A stretch of 64,000 bases of DNA. Source: Cepaea nemoralis (taxonomy: Eukaryota > Mollusca > Gastropoda > Stylommatophora > Helicidae). Below are positions 34,881-45,000 of the stretch, piece after piece. The notes below the pieces were generated by a model. That model was not told the DNA's origin, did not search any database, and saw only the letters and a list, made by a program, of their open reading frames with translations. The stretch is taken from assembly GCA_014155875.1 (NCBI GenBank), contig JACEFZ010014551.1, forward strand, positions 356,001 to 420,000. The letters run 5' to 3'. The translations under genes and the position numbers were made by a program. Within the stretch, counting starts at the first letter, position 1. Each line of letters starts with the position of its first letter.

Positions 34881-35098
34881 GCTCATTGTATGATGACAAA
34901 TAATCATGAGTCTGTACAATCCTTGTTCCGACATGCTTCTGTATGTACTAAACTATTCCTAAATTGTTGTTAATTCCATGTATTTTCTTTAATGTTCACA
35001 GATCTTTGCTATAAATGTTTAATTATTATACTAGTTTGGTGGTTTTCTCATGTTTGACACCGGAAAACTCTTTTGTTATTCATTGAAGCATAGTTAAA
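34881..35098. other. No gene seen
   Basis: AT-rich unassigned sequence, possibly more of the neighbouring LINE fossil. Confidence 0.4.
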
Positions 35099-35352
35099 AG
35101 TTAGTTGCATATCGGTTACATGACGTCGCAGTCAACGACAGCATTTAGGCTATGTTTTGTTGTTGCTGTTTGTGATCTCTTGGAAAGTTTACGTTCTGTA
35201 ATTTGCCATTGCTTTCTTCACGAACGGCACCAATACCATTTCGTAAAAACCCAACACAAGGCTGTCTACTGACAAATCGCCCACAGCTGTGTGTCGTACG
35301 TGGTATGCGGGATTACGAACTGCGTCCGTAACTCTTCACTGCGGAGCCGGTT
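35099..35352 (-). repeat. tRNA-derived SINE, family C/D, D-type
   Basis: Minus-strand copy matching 11655-11895, including CGTAATCCCGCATACCACG in the head and the GGATATGCAACT-like end, here GATATGCAACTAAC. Confidence 0.75.
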
Positions 35353-35384
35353 ATGAAGCATATTACAGATCTATTTTAACTCTA

Positions 35385-35580
35385 TTAATTTATTCATTCA
35401 GTTGCATGTCCTCTGCAGAACCTCACTCCCATAACAACAGCCCTGAACAATTCTCGGTCATAAACGAGATGGCCCGCGTCCGATACAGCCATCTTGAGAT
35501 CATCTGCCATATCCTGCACCCATCTTCTCTTTGGCCTTCCCGTTCTTCCTCCTCCCGGGCATAGTGTTAATAGCTAATTT
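35385..35580 (-). pseudogene. RTE-type LINE 3' end with (TGAA)n tail (minus copy)
   Basis: The reverse complement contains GGAAGGCCAAAGAGAAGATG and GGTGCAGGATATGGCAGATG, then a TGAATGAAT tail at 35388-35400. It matches the last 190 bp of 22555-23200. Confidence 0.75.
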
Positions 35581-36220
35581 CTGATTTTATCTAGGTTTCA
35601 AACTCTTCTGATAATTATTCTTAGTAACAGCTTTGTCAAATCTCTGATAAGGTGATCAGACTGATAAGTCCGATGATCTTCACACTAACACCTGCCGAGT
35701 TTCTCAGACAGAGCTACAACACAAATGTTAATTGGTAATTAAACTGGACTTGGCGCGTACGTTTGTTGTAAGGTGAAGTTGTCCTGGGGAGTAAAGACAG
35801 TCATCGTGATACTGACCACATCTACCATTGAAGATGTCAATTTGGGATAAGTGCGACATGCCAAACATCTCGAATGTCTATGTACGAACGCACCACGACA
35901 AAATACTCAGGGGTCACGAACCAGGCTAGCCCGCTCCACGAGAGTGTCCGTAAGGTAAATGGACTGAAACATTCGGCCTCCTGTCGTGCTTGCTCGGCGG
36001 CGGAGATTTTATCACACATTTCTTGTGCATCACACGCTAAAAGGCTGGCTGGAAGAATTGAGGGGGGTGGCATACAAAATACTGAATTCATTCCATTCAT
36101 GATTCTTGTCTGCCCGCGAATTTACAGGAGCGGAAGTCATGATGCATTTGTGTTTAACCGATGGACAAGAATAGACTAGCGAACACTGACAAGATCCATG
36201 TATGCCAAGTTTGTCAGCAA
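35581..36220. other. No gene seen
   Basis: Unassigned. ORFs of 87 and 101 codons on opposite strands (35837-36100 and 35874-36179) overlap each other and lack known motifs. Confidence 0.45.
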
Positions 36221-36221
36221 A

Positions 36222-36937
36222 TATCGGAGTGTAGGTATGCTGAATGCCGTCAGGTGTGAGAGTGTAGGGATGCTGAATGACAGCAGATGTCGGAATGTAG
36301 GGATACTGAATGACAGCAGATGTCGGAATGTAGGGATGCTGAATGACAGCAGATGTCGGAATGTAGGGATGCTGAATGATAGCAGATGTCGGAATGTAGG
36401 GATGCTGAATGACAGCAGATGTCGGAATGTATGGATACTGAATGACAGCAGATGTCGGAATGTAGGGATGCTGAATGACAGCAGATGTCGGAATGTAGGG
36501 ATGCTGAATGATAGCAGATGTCGGAATGTAGGGATGCTGAATGACAGCAGATGTCGGAATGTAGGGATGCTGAATGACAGCAGATGTCGGAATGCAGGGA
36601 TGCTGAATGACAGCAGATGTCGGAATGTAGGGATGCTGAATGACAGCAGATGTCGGAATGAAGGGATGCTGAATGACAGCAGATGTAAGAGTGTAGGAAT
36701 GCTGAATGACAGCAGATGTCGGAATGTAGGGATACTGAATGACAGCAGATGTAAGAGTGTAGGGATGCTGAATGACAGCAGCTGTCATAGTGTAGGGATG
36801 CTAAATGACAGCAGATGTAAGAGTGTCGGGATGATGAATGACAGCAGATGTCGGAATGTAGGGATGCTGAATAAAAGCAGATGTAAGAGTATAGGGATGA
36901 TGAATGACAGCAGATGTCGGAATGTAGTGATGCTGAA
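36222..36937 (+). repeat. 33-bp minisatellite, left block
   Basis: About 21 units of TGTCGGAATGTAGGGATGCT plus GAATGACAGCAGA. The 33-bp period keeps frame, so an 11-residue repeat (S-R-C-R-N-V-G-M-L-N-D) makes a 315-codon ORF on the plus strand and a similar one on the minus strand. It is interrupted at 36937 by the solo LTR. Confidence 0.95.
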
Positions 36938-38826
36938 TGTCGTAGTAATACTTTACTTTATTACTTTAGTGTCGTCACATTTTATTTTACCCAATATCAT
37001 TACTCTGGAGAATCCACCAGAATCCGTCCACAACACTCCTTCAGTCTATAGACACCTCTTTCTTACTCTCACTCACCACTGGATCATGCCCCCTCTCATT
37101 CTTCCCCAACACAACATACTCAACAACTCTAGCTTCAACAAATAAGTACAAAATAATTTATTAAAGCAAAGAGTATGTAAGTGAGAAGTGTGTGTGTGTG
37201 TAATGTGTAGAATGTGTGTCGTCTACTCTAATGTGTATGTAGAATCAGACCAGTGAATCAGGAGCAAAGTCAGTTACATCACTGTGCTGAGCACACAACA
37301 GCACCATATATTCCGGACAGAAAACCTCACCCAAAGGATGTTTCTCCGGCCACGTGACGACTTTCTCCGATATCTCTCGAACAATCAGGATGCTTGGTCA
37401 TCAATGATAGACACTGTCCAATATTGGTCTGCACTCTATCACACACTGTGAATCTACTCTGTTCATTAAATGTTCGTTGATCAGAGAATCTTACAAATAA
37501 CGTTAATGTCACCTGGGAAAACCTAAAAGTTCGTATGTCACTTGTTATAAGACTTTCCCCATATTAACACATAATGTTAATGTTCCAGGTAGTTATGTAT
37601 GGAATAGTGTTCCTGGTACTGGAGTTATTGTCAATGTCTTTAATTTACTGTGATGTACTATCACTTTGGAAACACAATTATAACATCATCGTTTCCTGCT
37701 CAGCAGAGGCCAGGTTCCTGCAGACCCCCTGGGTTATGGGCCCAGTGCAAAAGCCTCTCAGTAAACTCTGCCCACAATACACGAGCCATTACTTTCTTCT
37801 AGCTGGTGGTAACTGGTGGAACATATCATAGAACCATCGAGTGGAACCTGTTGAATAGAGATCACCCTGGTGAGAGCAACTCAATTCTGACCTTAATTAG
37901 GTGAGTGTAGGCCGATAGCAGCACTCAGATCTATAACAGAGAACCGAACTCTGTCATACGGCCAAATAGCTCATCACATTGGTCTGAGTCATGGTAAGAC
38001 AAGGAAAGATTAAAGGAAACGGGTAGAAACCCAGCAGATGCCCTACTGGAAGATCCTACCATTTCCCATTCCCTTCATCCCTAAATCTCTCTAAATATTA
38101 TCCCACTACATTGTCCTTAACTCCCTGAGTTAAATGATATATCACACAAGCTAGCTTAAGCTACACAATAGGCTACTAGTGCCGACGCTCCTATAATACT
38201 TTCTATCACCGCACTTATACTGTACTCTATTCCTAATAATAATCTAAGTTAGATATGTTTAATAAAATACCATATGGCTATTCCTGTTGTAGATGGAGAC
38301 TATAAAATCACAGACTGGATCGATATCCGCCGATATATATATCAACAAACTGACACTATAGTCTCTCTCTATAAACACAACTAGGAATACTGCGCCGATC
38401 CTCAGCACTTCATAACTTTGGTCGACTAACCCAAATTTGTTTACCTCAACTGGTTTTAATTCGGGGCTTAGTGACGTCACCCAAAAGTCTAGACGCTAGA
38501 CAGTCCAGAATCTGGTTTTCTCCCTCTGTTTTAGACTGGGTGGAATCAACCCGCCGTCTATTTTGCTTTCATCTGGGAATCTGGTTCCCGTACAACAAAA
38601 AGTCTTGCCCGCCTGTGAACCAGAGAATAATTTCCCACATCACAAGATCCATCCGACGTCTGTCCAGACATTCCGTCTATCACTTCAAAGGCTTACTACC
38701 GCCTTGCAGACGGATGGCGCTATTGTCCCTTCTAGGGCAACTACAGATTAAAGAAATGCCGACTGTGTGCAGACAGTTGTCGCGACTTTCTGTCATCAAT
38801 CGAAACTATCAAGTTTTTATGTGACA
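36938..38826. mobile_element. Probable solo LTR (1889 bp)
   Basis: The segment splits the 33-bp minisatellite. It begins TGTCGTAGTAATAC and ends TTATGTGACA (5'-TG...CA-3', with TGTC/GACA ends). It is flanked by CTGAA at 36933-36937 and 38827-38831: a 5-bp target duplication typical of LTR retrotransposons. It has no internal copy of itself and no gag or pol coding sequence, so a solo LTR left by recombination is the simplest reading. It is unrelated in sequence to the LTRs at 40124 and 47526. Orientation is undecided. Confidence 0.7.
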
Positions 38827-39005
38827 CTGAATGACAGCAGATGTCGGAATGTAGGGATGCTGAATGACAGCAGATGTCAGAATGCAGGGATGCTGAATGA
38901 CAGCAGATGTCAGAATGTAGGGATGCTGAATGACAGCAGATGTCAGAATGCAGGGATGCTGAATGACAGCAGATGTCATAGTGTAGGGATTCTAAATACT
39001 TGGCG
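38827..39005 (+). repeat. 33-bp minisatellite, right block
   Basis: Five further units continuing the array broken at 36937, with CAGAATGCAGG variants. Confidence 0.95.
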
Positions 39006-40118
39006 ATGTTGATGTATAATGTAGTATTACTTGTGTATGTGATGAGAAGAGGTAACTCTAGGAGATTAAATTACAGGATACATGATTTTGAAATAAATGA
39101 AACTGTACAATAGGATAGATGGCATATGCCTTAAATGAAGCAGGAGATGTTGCAATGTCAGGATGGTGTGTCTTGTTTGTCAGCTGTATTATACAGGTAA
39201 GATGTTCTCACATTTACTTGTATTGACACATTTGGTGAGCTCCATCATTCAATCGTGACTGTCTACAATGGCTGACATTAGCGTTCAAGGCTCAATGAGA
39301 ACTTGAGCCGCACCATTCAGTCATCATTCACTATAATGTTTGTACATTTACAGACGGCGAACCTCACCATTCATTCATCATTCACTAAATTGTTTGTACA
39401 TTTACAGACGGTGATCCGCAATCATTCAGTCATCATTCACTAAATTGCTTATACATTTACAGATGGCGAGCCGCACCAGTTCAGTCGTCATTCACGAATT
39501 GTATATATATTTACAGACGGTGAGCCGCACTGTTACATTCGTGATGAACGGTTAAAGTAACAAAGCGAGGTTGTAGGTGTGAGGTCAGAGTAAGGCAGAT
39601 GTGGGGCCAGCAAGGTTAATCAAAATCTTCAGCAAACGGGTTAGCTCCAAGACAGTGGGATGGCATGGCGCGTACATGTCAAGATAAATCAGCAGCGGGC
39701 AAGTAGAACGGGCCAAAAGACAGGCAGCACGGGAAAATCCAAAATTTAGTATTCGTGGGAATCTGTAATTAACGGATTAAGGGTTAAACTGATTAACACA
39801 GGAGGGTAACGAACCGGCCAAATATAGAGAGAAGGAAGTGATAGGCCGGGGCATTGAGTCTTATGAAAGTTAGGGAACTTAGCCCGGGAAGTTAGAGATG
39901 GGCAAGTGAGGAAACTGGGCCCAAAGGAAAGACTCAGGGGAGTTGGTAGCGATAACTAAAATACAAAGTTTAGATGAACAATGGGAAATGCCAAGGAACT
40001 CCACTCATCAGACAAGCAGGGAGATATTCCAGGAATTGAATCATAAAGCTTTAGAAAGAAAAAATGGCTGAAGAAATCTGACAGCTGATGGACTAAAGAA
40101 CTCCAAGCAAACATAATG
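39006..40118. other. Unassigned sequence with a 62-bp tandem repeat
   Basis: At 39305-39540 four units of about 62 bp share CATTCACTAAATTGTTTGTA and CATTTACAGACGGYGA. The rest has no recognisable gene. Confidence 0.6.
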
Positions 40119-40123
40119 AAGAC
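40119..40123. repeat. Target-site duplication of the LTR retrotransposon
   Basis: AAGAC here and at 48028-48032, immediately outside the two LTRs. Confidence 0.9.
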
Positions 40124-40624
40124 TGTCAGGGTCTTAAACTTGGCTCGCTTTCCTAACAAGTGTGAGACAGTACAAATACAACGTGATTTGACGTAAGACT
40201 CAACGACACATCGTTCGGTGGATTTATTAACATATCAAATACAGAACGATGATCACAAATACATATAATGGATACTTTACAACTTACATCCACAATACAG
40301 TCACAAGTCTGACTCGCAAGATGTCCAGACACTCGCCTTTCAATACAGAAACCATACAACGCCTTTCTCACACGTCCGTCATGTTCCGTGTCCCAGAGCT
40401 GTCTGGACCTGGTTCGCAACTTGCCTCCTGCCTGACGTGGCGTCACGTGGCAGCCGTGCGTCTTGCGTTGGCGGCCTGACCGCTGGTCAGCCAGCGATCT
40501 CGCAGGCCGATAACTCCTATTTGCCTGGCGGCGCAACGAAGTTGTTGCATCCCTTACTGGGAGCTCAGTCGCCTGGCGGTCGTAACGATGTCCCTGCATC
40601 GCTGTCCCCTGTCGGACTCTGACA
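40124..40624 (-). repeat. 3' LTR
   Basis: TG...CA-bounded repeat. On the minus strand AATAAA at 40223-40228 could serve as polyadenylation signal, about 100 bp before the LTR end. Just upstream on that strand lies a purine tract, ACCGGGGGAGCG (40625-40636), the likely polypurine tract priming plus-strand synthesis. Confidence 0.9.
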
Positions 40625-40636
40625 CGCTCCCCCGGT

Positions 40637-42022
40637 AAAATCCATGAAAGATGTCGTCTTTCATGTCTAATGTCTGTACCTGTTGGGTTAATAGTATGCC
40701 CTTGTCAGAGTCTACCTTCCCATTGGTATACACAACGTTATCAAAATTACACACATGGCATAGAAATATATAAGAACTGGGAGTTGGGTACAAAGACATG
40801 TGGTGCTTCATGTTTAACACATATCAGGCTTCACCCTCTCGATGGCTGGTTACCTCAATCGTATTATCACCCAGTCGGATCAGTAGCACCAGCTTCACGC
40901 ATCTACGTCAACGCAATTTGAAAAAAAAAAATAATAATATGGTTCTTGAAACAAAAACCATCTCGCGAGACTGAAATACGACTTTATATAAGTCGTATAA
41001 AACACTCAAACCCTGTCCCTACTTGGCCAGGAGTTATTGTGTTGGTATACAATGTTGGCAACCCTCTGCCATGCCCAGTAGATGCCTGCCTGTGGTGTCA
41101 ACACTTTAACAACAACATGTTATATTACACACAACACATTAGCATATACATTTCAAATTATGGCCCTTTGTGTGAAAATGTAATAACAATAAATGGAAGG
41201 GAAATAATTCATACATTAGTGAAACACAATAATTTACAATAACTAATTAATTTCTTAGTGTCATTGCTTGACGTTTCTTCATGTTAACGAGAAAAAGTCG
41301 GTAATATGAATACGTTAATCAAGATATGATTCTAAGATTACATTAGAGAAATAACTAAACACACAATTCGTGTATTCAATTTTATAGAATCCTAAACATT
41401 TTAGAATCGTCAAAACATTTTAATCTTTTATATGTTGTCTGCTATTTTTGTTCTAAATTTCTAATTAATCCGGAAGTACACACGAGCTATAAAATCAGCT
41501 GATGGTAAAGCTTGTAGAACACACCTGTTCCGGTTTGATGTAGTTTAAGGAAGGAACCATGTTCTCAAAGTTCGTGTTGGATTTTGGTACACACTCTTCT
41601 GGATTACGATCGAATGTTCATGTGTTAGATGTTTCAGTCGAACACTAAAGATTTCGGTTCACTGCAGAGGTGTAGAAAAGTCGTCACTGTTCAGTTTTTA
41701 CTTTCACACGCGTAATTAAAATGTTCCTGGAAGATTCAACACGAAGTTGTCACTGTCAAGTTGGATAATTCGCTTCAGGTAAGTGCGAATGTGACACTGT
41801 TCTTGTACGTAATATATACAGTTAATAAAGTTCGCTTTCTACCACATACTACACATTTATACACGACAATCACTACATGAACTAGTAAAATACGAACACT
41901 ATATATAATGGGAGTAATCCCTATCACAATATTGTAGACATTACACAGCTTTTTGTGAATGGAAAACCACTATTCACTGCTAAATGGCTGTGTCGGTCTG
42001 AGTGTATTTCTACATACTGCAC
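40637..42022 (-). other. Non-coding 3' region of the LTR retrotransposon
   Basis: About 1.4 kb between the Gag-Pol stop and the polypurine tract. The minus strand has only short ORFs, without a signal peptide plus transmembrane architecture, so no envelope gene is supported. The longest plus ORF (40946-41242) is antisense and unrecognised. Confidence 0.7.
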
Positions 42023-45000
42023 TCAGACATTGGTGCTCACTGGGTCGGTCGGACAACGTGACAAAAGATCGGCAATTGAATTGGTTCTGCCTGGGATATG
42101 TCGAACCTCAAAGCTATAATCTTGAAGTTTCAGAGACCAACGCGCTATCATATGGTTCGATGGCACACCTGAATTCATCCATCGTAAGGGGCTGCTGTCC
42201 GATTCTACGATGAAATGGCGTCCTAGAAGAAATCTAGACAATTTGGTGATACCTACTACTAAAGCTAGGGCTTCCAATTGAGGAATGGACCATGCCCGCT
42301 CTCGGGCTTTCAGCTTCCGGGATACAAAATACACTGGGTGGAGGATGTTGTTGTACTCCTGCAACAGGACTGCTCCAATCGCCACGGAGCTAGCATCTGT
42401 GCGTAATCTGAAAGGTAAACGGATATCGGGCAATTTAAGGATAAGATTCTGTTTATTCTTATCGGAAAAACATGATAGCACTTTATGAAATGCGATTTTT
42501 AGGCATTGATCGTGTACAATTTTCTCAGGTTTATCCTTTGTTAGTAAATTAGTAAATACCTCGGTCAGTTCCGAAAAATCAGGAATAAATTGCCTATAGT
42601 AATTGATTAGGCCCAGGAAACTTCTGACTTGATTTTTAGTAGTCGGAAGTGAGAGTTTTAGTATCTTGGACACAATTTTATCGTCTGTCGTGACAAAGCC
42701 ATTGGATATTTTGTAACCCAAGAATGATATTTCCTGGTAGGCTATGTCTACTTTTGCAGGCTTCACTGTCAGTCCGTGCTGTTTGATCCGTTCAAATGTT
42801 TGGTCTAATGTCTTTATGTGCTCCGTCATTGTCTCTGTGTGAATGCATATGTCGTCAATATAGCAAATTATGTTAGGAATGTCTCTTAGCAGTAGTCGTG
42901 TCATACGTACGAATGTGGCTGGGGCGTTAACAAGCCCAAATGGAAGTTTGCACCATTCGTACAGTCCCCAAGGTGTGGCGAAAGCTGTCAGATGTCTGCT
43001 CTGTTCGTCTACAGCAATCTGCCAATAACCTTTAACCATGTCTACAGTCGTAAAGAAGCTAGCGTCTGTCAGTTCTGTCAGAAGATCGTCAGTGTTTGCC
43101 ATAGGCTCAAGATCTAGAACAGTTATTTTATTCAGTTTTCGGTAGTCGATGCACAGTCTTATTGTATTGTCCTTTTTGCGTACTATGACCATGGGAGATG
43201 AGTAGTCTGATTGGGATCGTCTTATGATGTTATTTTTCTCTAAGTTGATGATTTCTTGATGTAACTGTTCTTTGTAATGTAATGGGATGGTGTATGGTCT
43301 GCATCTAATGGGTGTGTTTGATGTGAGTGCGATGTGATGCTGTATTAATTCTGTTTGTCCTGGGTTGTTGGAAAAGATGGTGTTGTACTGTTGTATAAGT
43401 TGTTTGCAACTGTCTGTGTCTGCTTGAGTTAAATTTGGGTTGATTTTGATCTCCTTCAAGCAGTCTGTCGTGTCTAATGCAGGTGTTGGAATTTCGTCAC
43501 TAGCATCGTCGTCTTCGTGATCTATTATCACTGTACAAGCTGTTGTATCGTCTTGTTCGTCGTCTCTGTTGTGGTATGGTCTTAGCATATTTATGTGAAA
43601 TATTTTGTGTTTGTTTTTTATAAGGATCTCGTAGTCTACAGGTGAAATCTGTCTTGTCACTTTAAAAGGTCCCTGCCAAGAATCAGTCAGAAGGTGTCTG
43701 TCACTAGGTAGCAGAAGAAGAATGTCCTGTCCAGGTGTCAATGTTATTGTCCTGTTACCTTTGTCAGCATACTGTCTATAAGTAGCACCAGATAGTTTTA
43801 GTGCATTCTTTGCAATAACACAAGATTTGATGATTCTTTCACGCAATGATGTCACATATGAGTATGATGATATGGGTTTAAGTACTGGTGTAGAGTCAGT
43901 TAACATTTGGTGGTAAATGGTCAATGGGCCACGTGGTTTGGCACCATAGATAAGTTCAAAAGGAGAGAAACCGGTACTAGCATGTGGTACCTCGCGATAA
44001 GCAAAAAGAATAGCTGGTAGATATACATCCCAGTTGTTGTGGTGTTCTTGCGTCACTTTTGCAAGCATGTGCTTAAGATCCCCGTTAAATTTTTCTATCA
44101 CTCCGCTACTGTGAGGATGGTAGGGGGAATTGAAACACTGCTTAACTCCCAGCATTTTGGTGAAAGCTTGGGTGGATGCGGCAATAAACTGAGTGCCCCT
44201 ATCAGATTGGATAGTATCTGGAAACCCTATCCTAGAAAAAATATGGAAGAACACTTCCATTATTTCATTGGCAGTTATGTTCTTTAACGGAATAGCTTCT
44301 GGCCAGCGACTACATTGATTAATAACCGTTAGAATAAATTTATTCCCTCTAGTTGTTGTATGACTGAGAGGGCCCACTATGTCAACCGATAGCTTTTCAA
44401 AAGGTCGACTGGCTAAGTCGGTAACTTGTAACTTTGCCTGTGGGTGTTTACCTTTTTTAACCAGTTTCTGGCAGGTGTCACAACTTCTGCAATATTCTTT
44501 AATGTCATTGCAAAATTTTGGCCAGTGAAATTGTGTCAATAACCTTGATCTGGTCTTAACGTATGCCATATGTCCTGCAAGAGGTATATCGTGTGCAAGA
44601 TGTAAGGCTTGTTTGCGATAACTAGTTGGCAAAACAGTTTGCTCTGTGGTATTGTCACCTCTGGTGTAATACCTAGTGAGTATGTCATTTTTCATCGCAA
44701 AATGCCATTTTGCATTCTTGGTTACTTTTGGCTTTCGGCCGATCAGGTCAAAGTATTTTGACAATGAAGGATCAGCTTTTTGGGCTGTTACAAATGCTTC
44801 CTTCATGGTGTTAGTAGGGAGTGAAACTGGGCTGAGCAATTGTATCGCCTCAGTTTGATTTACTTCATCTTGCACTCTAGCAGTAGCTCTTGTTACTGCG
44901 TTCACACACTCAATGATATCAGATGATGATGATGGAACAATAGTTTCAATGATGTCATGAGAACTTAGTGCTACATTAGCTACATTAAAATCAATAGGTG

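Noticed and set aside
36198..37145. 315-codon plus-strand ORF and its 252-codon minus-strand counterpart
   Set aside because: They consist of an 11-residue repeat produced by the 33-bp minisatellite, open on both strands, and the plus ORF runs on into the solo LTR. No gene signal.
40946..41242. Possible env or accessory gene of the LTR retrotransposon
   Set aside because: The ORF is antisense to the element and shows no signal peptide, transmembrane segment or known motif.
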